NCBI RefSeq assembly: GCF_018294505.1
Contig: NC_057814.1
Span: 292,694,604 to 292,758,603, forward strand
Length of the DNA: 64,000 nucleotides
Origin: Triticum aestivum
Lineage: Eukaryota; Streptophyta; Magnoliopsida; Poales; Poaceae
Reading direction: 5' to 3'
Shown: positions 1 to 10,851 of the stretch, piece by piece
Layout: each line of letters starts with the position of its first letter
Numbering within the stretch: position 1 is the stretch's first letter
Translations under genes and position numbers: made by a program
The notes under the pieces: model-generated
Seen by the model: only the letters and a program-made list of their open reading frames with translations
The model's database searches: none
Told to the model about the DNA's origin: nothing

Positions 1-1117
1 AGACACCATCACGGAGGGGTTCATCATCCTCATTGGTGCCTCTCTGATGATGCGTGAGTAGTTCATTGTAGACCTACGGGTCCGTAGTTAGTAGCTAGAT
101 GGCTTCCTCTCTCTCTTTTGATTCTCAATACAATGGTCTCTTGGAGATCCATATGATGTAACTCTTTTTGTGGTGTGTTTGTTGGGATCCGATGAACTTT
201 GAGTTTATGATCAGATCTATGTTTTTATCCATGAAAGTTATTTGAGTCTTCTTTGATCTCTTATATGCATGATTGCTTATAGCCTCGTATTTCTTCTCCA
301 ATATTTGGGTTTTGTTTGGTCAACTTGATCTATTTATCTTGCAATAAGAAAAGGTGCTTTGTGATGGGTTGGATCTTATGGTGCTTGATCCCAGTGACAG
401 AAAGGGAACCGACACGTATGTATCGTTGCTATTAAGGATAACAAGATGGGGTCTATTTCTACATAAATAGATATTGTCTACATCATGTCGTTCTTATTGC
501 ATTACTCCGTTTTTCCATGAACTTAATACACTAGATCCATGCTGGATAGCGGTCGATGTGTGGAGTAATAGTAGTAGATGCAGGCAGGAGTCGGTCTACT
601 AATCTTGGACGTGATGCCTATATAATGATCATTGCCTCGATGTCGTCATGATTATTTGAAGTTTTATCAATTTCCCAACAGTAATTCGTTTACCCACCGT
701 TTGCTATTTTTCTTGGGAGAAGCCACTAGTGAAATCTACGGCCCCTGGGTCTCTTCTTTATTATATTTGCCTTCGCGATCTATTTTTATTTGCTTTTATT
801 TTTAGATTAATATTTCCAAAAACCCAAAAAAAACCTTGCTGCAATTTTTGTTTATTTATTTTATCTCGCGTTCCCGCGAGATCTATTTATCCAATCTACT
901 ACAATTTTATCTATCTTTTTACCCTTGAGGGATTGACAACCCCTCTCTTACGTCATGTTGCAAGTATTTGTTCTTTGTGTGTAGGAGTTGTTTACGTGGT
1001 GTTGCATGGTTCTCCTACTGGTTCGATAACCTTGATCTCATCACTGAGGGAAATACCTACCATTGTTGTGCTGCATCATCCCTTCTTCTTTGGGGAAATA
1101 CCGACGTAGTTCTAGCA
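1..1117 (+). mobile_element. 3' part of a gypsy-type LTR, sense orientation (element continues left of window)
   Basis: The sequence matches my memory of an abundant Triticeae LTR whose 5' end reads TGATACGTCTCC. The 5' end of this copy lies left of the window, and it runs to a CA terminus at 1116-1117. Positions 1 to about 566 recur in reverse complement at about 1124-1690, which confirms it is a repeat. There is no coding capacity; open frames in it are chance. The Sabrina/WHAM-like name is tentative. Confidence 0.7.
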
Positions 1118-2123
1118 AACATCACTCCACACATCGACCGCTATCTAGCATGCATCTAGTGTATTAAGTTCATGGAAAAATGGAGTTATGCAATAAGAAT
1201 GATGGCATGATGTAGACAAGATCTACTCATATAGGAATAGATCCCATCTTGTTATTCTTAATAGCAACGACACATATATGTCATTTCCCCTTCTGTCACT
1301 GGGATTGAGCACCGTAAGATCGAACCCATCACAAAGCACCTCTTCCCATGGCAAGAAAAATCGATCTAGTCAGGCTAACTAAACCAAAGATTCGAAGAAG
1401 AAATACGATGCTACAAGTAATCATGCATATAAGAGATCAAAGAAGACTCAAATAACTTTCATGGATAAAAACATAGATCTGATCATAAACTCAAAGTTCA
1501 TCGGATCCCAACAAACACACCGCAAAAGGAGTTACATCAAATAGATCTCCAAGAGACCACTGTATTGAGAATCAAAATAGAGAGAGGAACCCATCTAGCT
1601 ACTAACTATGGACCCGTAGGTCTACAATGAACTACTCACGCATCATCGGAGAGGCACCAATGAGGATGATGAACCCCTCCGTGATGGTGTCTAGATTGGA
1701 TATGTGGTTTCTGGAACTTGCGGCGGCTGGAATTGTGTTTCGTTGACTCCCCTTAGGTTTCTGGAATATTGGGGTATTTATAGAGCAAAGAGGCGGTGTG
1801 GGAGGCGGCTGAGGTGGGCACAACCCACCAGGGCGCGCCCAGGTGGGTTGTGCTCCCCTCGGAGCCCCCCTCTGGTACTTCCTTGGCCCAACTTGTGTCT
1901 TCTGGTCCAAAAAAAATCTCCAAAAATTTTCGCTGCGTTTGGACTCCGTTTGGTATTGATTTTCTGCGAAGTAAAAAACAACAACTGGCACTGGGCACTA
2001 TGTCAATAGGTTAGTCCCAAAAAATGATATAAAGTTGCTATAAAATGATTGTAAAACATCCAAGAATGATAATATAACAGCAGGGAACAATAAAAAAATT
2101 ATAGATACGTTGGAGACGTATCA
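1118..2123 (-). mobile_element. Truncated LTR of the same family, antisense orientation
   Basis: Read on the minus strand it starts at 2123 with TGATACGTCTCCAACGTATC, passes a TATA box, and matches the sense copy (1-566) backwards up to about 1124. The last third of the LTR is missing because the sense copy abuts it at 1117/1118. The simplest reading is that the sense-strand element inserted into this antisense LTR of its own family. The matching target-site duplication would lie left of the window and cannot be checked here. Confidence 0.7.
1774..1785 (-). promoter_or_regulatory. LTR TATA box
   Basis: The minus strand reads CTCTATAAATAC about 340 bases after the LTR start, the usual place for the U3 promoter of this LTR type. 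Confidence 0.5.
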
Positions 2124-3003
2124 CTTACGCAGGCACCTAAGGCAAGCTAGACGCCATGGCTAGGCGACGCCTTAGGGACGCCTTAAAAACAATGTTTCTC
2201 ATAAATAAATGTAATTAAGCTTACATCCTCTTTTTTTGTTGAACAAAATGTGTTACCATGTTAGCTAATGGGCGAGCTATAGTTCTCTTTGTTTGACTAG
2301 CCATGATATTACCAAAGGTCACAAGTAAGTCGATTTTGATGTACCCCAACAGTGGGAAAGAGATATTAGATGAGTGGATTTTTCATACCCCCATGTACCT
2401 TCAATTTAGAAAGTTCAGTTTGCATCAAGATCCATGCTATCCTTGTATATAAATTTGTCCTTTTTGTTTCTTCCAAACAAGAGAACATTTGACCTTGAAA
2501 CTTTGCAGGTCAACTATACACAAAGTGCCACTCTTCTGTATAAAATATTTCCAATTTTTTAATGAAACTTAAATTTGTCAAATTTCAATTTTTGAATGAG
2601 TTATACCTTGAAATTTTGCAGGTCAACTATACACAGCCGACAGGGCTGATGAAGCCCCCATCTCCTCTCACCTAGGGGATGCAGAAGTTTGCGTTCATGG
2701 GAATCGATGATAATGCCAGAGGGCATGGACTGCAGCGTGCCACTCCGAGGAGCATGTCGTTGTTGTCATGCACATCGCCAAAGCCTACCGGATCTGGCCA
2801 ACAACTGGTTAAACCTTTACCGAATAGAATGCAAGACAAAATAGATACCAACTAGGATGCAAAATACCAGGACGTATAGTGATGTGAACCTCACAAGAAC
2901 GTGTGGTGTATCAGTGTATGTAGTTCGCTCCTGCATTTAGATTTTTGTTCTCGAAAAAGATAAGTCAAATTCATATGCTTCATTACAGCACAAAGTTGCA
3001 TAG
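2124..3003. other. Unassigned intergenic DNA, no gene seen
   Basis: AT-rich sequence between the LTR pieces and the Copia remnant. I see no coding region longer than chance, no LTR ends and no RNA gene. It contains one short direct repeat, listed separately. It may be old degenerate transposon DNA. Confidence 0.5.
2493..2635. repeat. Pair of 30-bp direct repeats
   Basis: Positions 2493-2522 and 2606-2635 are the same 30 bases with one C/T difference, both containing TTGCAGGTCAACTATACACA. They flank AT-rich DNA. I do not recognise the family. Confidence 0.6.
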
Positions 3004-3085
3004 TACTGCCTCCATTTTGATATACATGGCCACAAACTCAAATTACAGGTACTCCCTCCGTCACAGTTTATAGGACACACTAGAA
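3004..3085. repeat. Stowaway-type MITE terminal fragments
   Basis: TACTCCCTCCGTCACAG at 3050-3066 is the typical end of a Stowaway (Tc1/Mariner) MITE with its TA target. TACTGCCTCCATTTTG at 3004-3019 is a decayed second end in the same orientation. No matching inverted end is visible nearby, so these are fragments rather than whole MITEs. Confidence 0.6.
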
Positions 3086-3378
3086 AAATCTCTGGGACTA
3101 AGGCGATTAGTGATTGGTGTGCGAGATGCGGAAACGTCTTAGCCTCGGTACGAGGGGACTTGTTGCATGTTATAGGCAGGGGCGCAATCACCCTGAAGAG
3201 CATACAAGTCGGGAGTTGAGATATTATAGGAGACTTGGAGAAGAAGAGATGGAATAGGTTACATTGGATAGATATTGAACTAACTACCTAGCTTATCTCT
3301 ACCAATATCTTGGGACTCCTGGTGCGGCTTAATGTACCTCTGGCGTGGCCCTTATGTAACATGACAGGTTGCTTAACA
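3086..3378 (-). mobile_element. Presumed 3' LTR of element W (far end not located)
   Basis: On the minus strand TGTTAAGCAACC begins at 3378, directly after a purine-rich tract and overlapping the pol stop codon, as in many Copia elements. I could not identify the CA end; 3086 is simply where MITE sequence begins. No target-site duplication can be checked. Confidence 0.45.
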
Positions 3379-4448
3379 CCCTCCCTTAATCACAACTTCA
3401 TCAAGTTGAGATTATGTTTGAAGTCTTCAAAGCTTCTTGTAGGCAATGGTTTTGTGAATCCATCTGCAATTTGATCTCTGGAATGCACAAACCAAATGTC
3501 AAGTTGCTTCTTGGCAACTCTTTCTCTCACAAAGTGAAAATCTATCTCAATATGCTTTGTCCAGACATGGAAAACCGGGTTAGCAGATAATTAGGTAGCA
3601 CCCAGGTTATCACACCATAAACATGGAGCTTGAGCACTCTTGACACCAAGTTCCTTTAATATGGATTGTATCCATATAATCTTGGCTGTGGTATTTGCTA
3701 ATGCCTTATATTCTGCCTCTGTGTTGGACCTGGAGATAGTAGCTTGTTTTCTTGCACACCACGATATCAAGTTTGGACCAAAGAACACTGCAAAGCCACC
3801 AGTACACCGCGTATCATCCAGGCAACCTGCCAAATCAGAGTCTGAAAAGGCACTCAAAAGTGTAGATGATGACTTGCTGAAATTTAGACCAATATTAGGA
3901 GTGTTCTTGACATATCTAACAATACGTTTTGCGGTAGTCCAATGAACTGTAGTGGGTGCATGAAGAAACTGGCAAACTTTGTTAACAGCAAATGAGATAT
4001 CAAGCCTAGTAAGTGTCAGATATTGAAGTGCGCCTACTGGACTTCTGTATTTTGTACTATCATCTTGACTTAGAAGTTGTCCCTCTGTAAGAGACAATTT
4101 TTCTGAACTTGACATTGGAGTGGGTGAGGGTTTACAACCTTGTAGACTAGCCTTTTTCACCAAATCTGTTGCATATTTTTCCCGAGAGAGATGAAGTCCA
4201 TCTTCATGCTTCTTCACCTCAATCCCTAGGAAATAGTGCAAGTCTCCAAGGTCCTTGAGAGCAAACTCTGTACTAAGATCCTTCAAAAGTCCTATAATGG
4301 CCTCATCTGACGAGCTTGTAACAATGATATCAACAACACATATGAGCACAAATATGTATGTGTTATACTTGTAGTAAATGAACAGTGAGGTGTCAGACTT
4401 GGAAGGGACAAAACCAAGTGTTTGCATTTTGTGACTGAGACGTACCAC
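3373..4448 (-). pseudogene. Copia pol remnant: end of reverse transcriptase and RNase H
   Basis: This is the C-terminal part of a Copia polyprotein, which copies element RNA and removes the RNA strand. The polymerase active site, normally YVDD, reads VVDI here and would be inactive. The segment around [17 protein letters not shown] and the RNase H part ending in [17 protein letters not shown] are well preserved. An in-frame stop at 3591-3593 interrupts the RNase H tail. Past it the frame continues to a normal end, with the terminal Cys followed by TAA at 3373-3375. It overlaps the upstream RT piece in a different frame, so a frameshift lies near 4437. Confidence 0.85.
3379..3387 (-). other. 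Polypurine tract of element W
   Basis: The minus strand reads AAGGGAGGG immediately before the TG of the presumed 3' LTR. It primes plus-strand DNA synthesis in LTR retrotransposons. Confidence 0.6.
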
Positions 4449-4852
4449 GCCCTTGGGGCTTGCTTCAACCCATACAACGACTTGTCAAGCTTGCATACAT
4501 AAGAAGGTGCATTTTTGTTCACAAACCCAGGAGGTTGCTTTATGTACACTTTCTCTTCCAGAACACCATGAAGAAACACATTCTGTACATCTAGCTGTCT
4601 GAGACTCCAGCCCCTGGAAATAGCAATAGACAAGACAAGACAGATAGTGGCGGCTTTTACGACAGGACTGAAAGTGTCCTGGTAGTCTATGCCATAATGT
4701 TGTTTAAATCCTTTTGCAACAAGTCTAGCTTTGTAACGATCAATGGTTCCATCAGATTTCCTTTTAATTCTGAAGACCCAATTGCAATCAGTGAGATTTT
4801 TACCTTGCCGTGGAGGAACCAAATGCCATGTTTTATTTTTCTGCAGTGCCAC
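4292..4852 (-). pseudogene. Copia pol remnant: N-terminal reverse transcriptase
   Basis: Copia RT motifs are visible in order: KTWHLVPP near residue 7, [10 protein letters not shown] near 40, the catalytic-aspartate motif [10 protein letters not shown] (normally LDVKNAFLHG) near 85, and [11 protein letters not shown] near 125. After that motif the protein goes out of frame and resumes in the 3373-4448 segment. It is separated from the linker by a frameshift around 4852-4864. It is a fragment of one polyprotein, not an independent gene. Confidence 0.85.
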
Positions 4853-4863
4853 AAACTATTCAT

Positions 4864-5583
4864 TCATAGCCTTCTTCCACTTTTCATCACCAAGTCTTCC
4901 TCAAGAATGTGCGGTTCACCTGGTTCACCTGTGGAACGCACCATCCCATATTTGGTTACATGTTTATAATTAATAGGTTGTATTGCCCCTTTTTGTAGCC
5001 GTGTACGACATGGAGATGGTGCAGCTGCAGTTTCTGCCGCAGAAGATCCCATGGCAGGAGCTGAGACAACAACGGCAGCAGGATCAGCCCGAGCCAGATC
5101 TTCTGTGGCGGGCGATGAGGGCACACACGTTGTAGCAGACGCAGAAGATCCCGTCCTGCAGGCCTCATCATTGGCGCAAGATTGCATTGGTCGCCCATCA
5201 ACATGGGATCCCGCGCCGGATGGGCCTGCAGCTGTCGGGCGATGTAGGTCGCGTCTTTTGTAGCAGATCGGCCGGAAAATGAGCAACAGAAGACCCAGCG
5301 GCCGGACACCAGCTGTTGGCTCCTGATTGGCATGGAGCAGAGGAGGCGTTTTCCCGAGTCGCAGGGCGCTGCATGGCTGGCTCAGAGTCGCCGCTCGATG
5401 GCCGCGCCCGACCGCGCCTGATGAGGCTGTCGCGGATCCTGGTGCAGATTCGTCTGGCCGCCCTGATGCGTGTGCGTGCTCGGATCCCGAAGACAATGCT
5501 TCTAACACGTCTGGCAGCGCGGATCTCGAGAGGGATTTGTTCCCTTCACTGGGGCACATAAAATATTGCCGTGTAGAGCGCAT
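4864..5583 (-). pseudogene. Copia pol remnant: variable linker between integrase and RT
   Basis: This is a 239-residue open stretch rich in Ala, Ser and Pro, ending in a conserved piece (RTRLQKG, then PINYKHVTKYGMV) found just before RT in this type of Copia polyprotein. The N-terminal part overlaps the integrase ORF in another frame, so a frameshift lies between 5502 and 5583. Low-complexity linkers here are normal for the family. Function beyond spacing is not evident. Confidence 0.65.
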
Positions 5584-6244
5584 TTCTTCACCATTTTGAA
5601 TTTGGTTTTTTTCGTGCCTTCTCCTGCATCATCACAAGGCTCACACGTGGTATTAAGAGAGTCAGTCAACACTTGATCATTACAGTTATTACCACCTTGA
5701 TCAAAACTTGTGAGATGAGAAGGGAGAAGCTGGATTTCTTTGTGAAGGAGTGCTCCAGCATTGGGGTGAAGTTCAACGAATGGAAACTTGGTCTCGTCAA
5801 AAGCAACATCACGTGAAATATAGACGCGACTAGTGGATACATCTAGACATTTGACACCCTTGTGTTGAGCACTATACCCAAGAAAGACGCACTGTTTCGA
5901 TCGAAACATGAGCTTGCGGTTGTTATATGGGCGATGATTGTACCAACAAGCACAACCAAAAACACGAAGAGACTTATAGTCTGGTTTGGTGTGAAGAAGT
6001 CTTTCTATGGGAGTTTCATTGTTGATGACACGACTAGGAGGCATGTTGATGATGTGAACGGCGGTAAGAAAAGCTTCATCCCAAAACTTAAGGGGCATAG
6101 AAGCACCGGCTAGGAGAGCTAGACCAACTATGTGGCGATGCTTGCGTTCAGCAGAGCCATTTTGTTGGTGAGCATGAGCGCATGAAACATGATGGGACAT
6201 GCCAAGAGTTTGGAAGAAGGAATTTAACTTTTTGTATTCCCCCC
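5502..6244 (-). pseudogene. Copia pol remnant: C-terminal half of integrase
   Basis: The sequence carries QQNGSAERKHRHI with the last catalytic glutamate of the integrase core (about residue 39 of this piece). The fold's second half and the conserved GCACWYNHRPYNNRKL block follow. The zinc-binding N-terminus and the first two catalytic aspartates are missing because the element is interrupted at 6244 inside a C-run. The open frame reads a few codons into element Y; those are not integrase. The interruption is explained by insertion of X and then Y. Confidence 0.85.
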
Positions 6245-7144
6245 TGATAATCCTCAAGTGCAAGGAATCATCATAGCACTTTCCAAAGGAGGAAGTGATA
6301 AGTATGCAGTGTCGAACTCACAAGGAGCTAAAGGTAAGATCAATATTCTCTCAAGTCCTATCTGCCACTGATACGACTCTACGTACACTAAACGTTTTCT
6401 TCCAGCTAGAAACGAGAAATAAAACTACGTTCTGGGAATGAAGAGGATAACTTTGCATGATATCGGAGAACTAAAATACAAAGTAGGTGATGTTATCATA
6501 AAGTTATAATATATTACTATATATTATAAATAGCAAGTGTGGAACAATGATGGGTCGGTGTGCGGAATTATCCTAGGCAATTGTTAACAAGATCGGTAAT
6601 CATTATTGCAATTTCATATGAGGGAGAGGCATAAGCTAACATACTTTCTCTTCTTGGATCATATGCACTTATGATTGGAACTCTAGCAAGCATCCACAAC
6701 TACTAAAGATCATTAAGGTAAAACCCAACCATAGCATTAAAGTATCAAGTTCCCTTTATCCCATACGCAACAACCCCCTTACTTGGGTTTAAGCTTCTGT
6801 CACTCTAGCAATGCACTATAAGCGAATCATGAATGTATTGCAACACCCTACAGCGGGAATCCCTCACGTGTGCGCGGCATGGAAAGCATGATAGGACAGC
6901 ACCAAAATAAGACATACAACTCAAACCAATCTATATCAACCCAAAAGACAAAGGAAAACTACTCAAAAGATCATAGGATGGCAACACATCATTGGATCAT
7001 AATATGTGGCATAAAGCACCATATTCAAGTAGGGAATTACAGCGGGGTGCGGGAGAGTGGATCGTGTAAAAGAGATGAGGATGGTCATGATGATGGTGAT
7101 GTTGATGAAGAAGATCACCGCGGCGATGGTTCCCTCGATGGCAC
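6245..7144 (-). mobile_element. Element Y 3' LTR, truncated
   Basis: Positions 6245-6903 match 13794-14449 closely, and 6904-7144 match the sequence resuming at 47283, which proves where Z entered the other LTR. The match stops at about 7144, so the first 600 or so bases of the LTR (U3 and TATA box) are lost. There is no coding content. Confidence 0.85.
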
Positions 7145-7378
7145 CATATTTATGAAGTGTGAATGCTAGCAAGTGCACAAGTTTGATCAATGATAGTTCC
7201 AAACACTTTTTCTAGCATCATCATAAATAGTAGCTCATCTCATAACACTTCTCATGATCAAGTAACAAGCTATTCACAAATTAAGCTATAGACCATAGAC
7301 TTTCTTGAAAACTAACAAACTATGTTCTCAGTCATCAAACAATTGCAATTCATCTTATTTTTAGGAAGGGTCTATGTA
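7145..7378 (-). mobile_element. Element Y internal fragment
   Basis: AT-rich non-coding sequence between the truncated 3' LTR and the solo LTR at 7379. It belongs to Y by position only; I see no motif in it. Confidence 0.5.
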
Positions 7379-10300
7379 TGTAACACCCCGCATGTAACTT
7401 GCCATATTTGTAACTCCGACTCTTGCCATTTCCGGCAATGCGATATGTTTTTCCCTCCGTTGTTGGGTTTTGTCTTTCGTTTTGTATTTTGTCATGTCAT
7501 GCATTTTCATATCATGTCATCATGTGCATTGCATTCGCATACGTGTTCGTCTCATGCATCCGAGCATTTTCCCCGTTGTCCGTTTTCCAATCCGGCGCTC
7601 CTATCTCCTCCGGTGCACCCCTCTAGTTTTCTTTCGTGTGCGTGTGTCAAACTTTCTCGGAATGGACCGAGGCTTGTCAAGTGGCTTTATTATACCACCC
7701 GGAGACTACCGGTCAAGTTTCGTTCCATTCGGAGGTCGTTTGGTACTCCAACAGTTAACCGGGCCTCCGTAAAGTCCATTTGAGTATCCAGCAAAAACCC
7801 CCTCCAAAACCAGCCCAAAACCCCCCGAACTCTCTTCCATGCTCTAGGTCGTTCGATCACGATCGTGTGGGCGAAAACCGCACCTCATTTGGAGTCTCCT
7901 AGCTCCCTCTACCTATAAATGAGTGGGCATCCCGAAAAACGAAATCTCAGACGAAACCCTAACCCTCTCCCTCCGCGCCGCGCCGGACGCGTCCGCTCCG
8001 GCCGGACAACGTCCGCCGCGCGCCCGGCCAACCGGAGCGCGCCACGTCACTCCGCCGCCGCCCGGACCGCGCCGGCCCGCCGGGCCCGTGGCCGGCCCCC
8101 CTCGGCCCGCTCCTCCGCGCCTCCGCGCCCGCGCCTCCCGTCGGCCGCCGCGGCCGCCCGCCGCCGCCCTCCGGGCCCCTCCTCCACCGCCGGTGACCGC
8201 CACCGCCGGTCCCTGCCTCGCCGCCGTCGGGCTCGAGCTCGAGCTCGGGAGCCGGCCCAAATCCGATCGAGTGGTACTGCCCGTTGACTTTTCCCTCTCT
8301 TCGTTTTTTTCCCGTCCCAGAATTTTCTCAGCATATGCTCCTGTTCCCGATGCGATAACTTTGTGCATATAGCTCCGATTCGCGCATCTAACATGTCAAA
8401 TTGTTCGCCTCGTGATGATCTTCATTTTGTTCAATTGCATCATTTTCATTAGAGGTCATCTTGATGCCCAAATCTTCGTTGGAAGAGGGCTAGTTGCTGT
8501 TATTCTCTGGTTCTTATCAGAACTTGGAGATTTGTCATTTTTGTATCATTTATTCTGTGCATCTTTTGAGCATGAGCTGTACATGTGTTTTGAAGTATGC
8601 CATGCCATCTTTCCATTGGTTTAGTCCATGTATTTTTTGTGGTCTTTGTGGTGACTAGCACAAGCATGCAAAGTAGGCCCCGTAATATTTCTGATTTCAG
8701 GGACTTAGTGATTTCTCCAAGTCTTTGTCTGCTGTAATTTTGTTGCCATGTAAACTTGATGCTAGAGAGAGATCCATGCATATTTTGAAGATGTTCAGTA
8801 AGGATGTTTTGTAGATATAGTTGTAATTGATCCATTCCTGCAATTGTTTGCAATTTTAGAGTACCATAGCATGACTCAATCTTGCTCTACGTTTGCTATA
8901 AAATATTTCTGGCAGTTCTTAACATGACATGCATTTTTGCCAAGCTTAATGTAGTTGATCCATACATGCTATGCAATTGTTCTTGCCATGGATAGCTTCA
9001 TAAACATGCCATCTTGCTGTAGGTATGCTTGGTTTGTCATGCATTGCTCTGTAGTGAGTGCATCAAGCTCACAAAGAGGACTACATATTAATATTTCTGC
9101 CATGCTCTGTTTTCTGCTAAGTCTGAAACCTGATAACGAAACTTGCTATGTTTACATGCTTTCCATCATATCTTCTGGTCCTTTTTGGCTTATGGTCAGC
9201 AAGGGACTTTTGTCATGTGCATTCAGTAGAACACTACCATGCCTTGTTTTGCTATGTTAAGTTCCTGTAGCATGTTGATTTCGTGCTCTGAACATTGCTA
9301 CCTGATGCTGATTTCTGCCATGTCCAGTTTTCCACCAAGTCTGTGAACCTGTAATCTTTTGCACTTTTGCCATGCTTGTTTGAGCTTGATATATTGTGAA
9401 CTAGCCGTAGCTCAGTGTTCATATTTTGTCAAGCATCTCCTGTAGTTTACTTCCATATGCTTTGTTGCTATGTTGGGGTGCTGTAGCATTGTTACTTGTT
9501 GTATTTTAAATGCTATCTTGCTGTTTATCGCAGATTAGTGTCATTCTTGTTTTGCTTGCCATTTGCAAACCGTGTATCCGATTCCGGTGATCTTTATATC
9601 GATTTCGACCGAAATCATCTCATCTTTCCAGTGGCATGCTTGGTTTGCCAAGTTACTGCCATGTTCATCATTTTCCTCCCGGAGCACGCATATGCAACGC
9701 ATATCATATCTTGCGTATCATACATGTTTTGCATCATGTTGCTTGTGCATTTCTCGTTGTTGATTGTGGTTCCGTTTGTTTGTGTTCTTGTCTTGGGTAG
9801 AGCCGGGAGACGAGTTCGTGAACGAGGAACCTGTCGAGTACGCTTACGAGGATCAAGCTTTCGACAACTCTGAGAATCTTGCAGGCAAGATGACCACCCC
9901 TCGAAATCACTTCTATCTTTGCTATGCTAATTGTTCGCTCTATTGCCATGCTCGCTACCTATCACTTGCTATATCATGTCTCCTATTTCCGCCTTGTCAG
10001 CCCCTAACCATCCTTTCCTAGCAAACTGTTGTTTGGCTATGTTACCGCTTTTGCTCAACCCCTCTTATAGCGTTGCTAGCTGCAGGTGAAGTTGAAGTTG
10101 TTCCCTATCGGAACATGGACATGTTGGGATATCACAATATCTCGTAGTTAATTAATGCATCTATATATTTGGTAAAGGATGGAAGGCTCGGCCTTATGCC
10201 TGGTGTTTTGTTCCACTCTTGCCGCCCTAGTTACTGTTATACCAGGATTATGTTCCTTGAGTTTGCGTTCCTTACGCGGTCGGGTGATTTATGGGACCCC

Positions 10301-10851
10301 CTTGACAGTTCGCCTTGAATAAAACTCCTCCAGCAAGGCCCAACCTTGGTTTTACCATTTGCGACCTATACCTTTTTCCCCCGGGTTTTCTAGAGCCCGA
10401 GGGTCATCTTTATTTTAAACCCCCGGGCCAGTGCTCCTCTGAGTATTGGTCCAAACCGTCAGTCGCCGATGGCCACCAGGGGCAACTCTGGTCTGGCCTA
10501 TCGGAAGCTTGGACAATCCGGTGTGCCCTGAGAACGAGATATGTGCAGCTCCTATCGGGATTTGTCGGCACATTCGGGAGGCTTTGCTGGTCTTGTTTTA
10601 CCATTGTCGAGATGTCTTGTAATCCGGGATTCCGAGACTGATCGGGTCTTTCCGGGAGAAGGTTTATCCTTCGTTGACCGTGAGAGCTTATGATGGGCTA
10701 AGTTGGGACACCCCTGCAGGGTATTATCTTTCGAAAGCCGTGCCCGCGGTTATGAGGCAGATGGGAATTTGTTAATGTCCGGTTATAGATAACTTGTCAC
10801 TTGACCCAATTAAAATACACCAAGTGCGTGTGTAGCCGTGATGGTCTCATT
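7379..10851 (+). mobile_element. Solo LTR A (long-LTR family, truncated at its 3' end)
   Basis: It begins TGTAACACCCCGCATG and matches the complete solo LTR at 52728-56915 in reverse orientation along about 3.5 kb. It stops inside that LTR at about 10851, so roughly 0.7 kb including the terminal CA is missing and no second target-site copy is found. A TATA box precedes a GC-rich leader (7950-8250) whose open frames are compositional, not coding. No internal domain is present. Confidence 0.85.
7913..7922 (+). promoter_or_regulatory. TATA box of solo LTR A
   Basis: CTATAAATGA lies upstream of a pyrimidine- and GC-rich leader, at the same relative place as the TATA boxes of the two other copies of this LTR. 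Confidence 0.55.

Larger units (their letters stand above)
3086..6244 (-). mobile_element. Element W: truncated Copia (Ty1-type) retrotransposon
   Basis: The minus strand reads in order integrase (C-terminal part), linker, reverse transcriptase, RNase H, polypurine tract and LTR start. That is the integrase-before-RT order of Copia elements. The 5' half (gag, protease, first part of integrase) is absent here because the element is cut at 6244 in a run of C's. It would be expected beyond the right edge of the window, since X appears inserted at this point. The integrase style is closest in my memory to Ale/Retrofit-type Copia elements; the clade is uncertain. It is dead, with frameshifts, a stop and a degraded polymerase motif. 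Confidence 0.85.

Noticed and set aside
2124..3003. Possible host gene between the LTR pieces and the Copia remnant
   Set aside because: No open frame, splice pattern or promoter arrangement is convincing; only a short direct repeat and AT-rich DNA are seen.
7919..8372. Overlapping Pro/Arg/Ala-rich open frames on both strands
   Set aside because: They lie in the GC-rich leader of solo LTR A; similar frames occur in copy C, and composition alone explains them.
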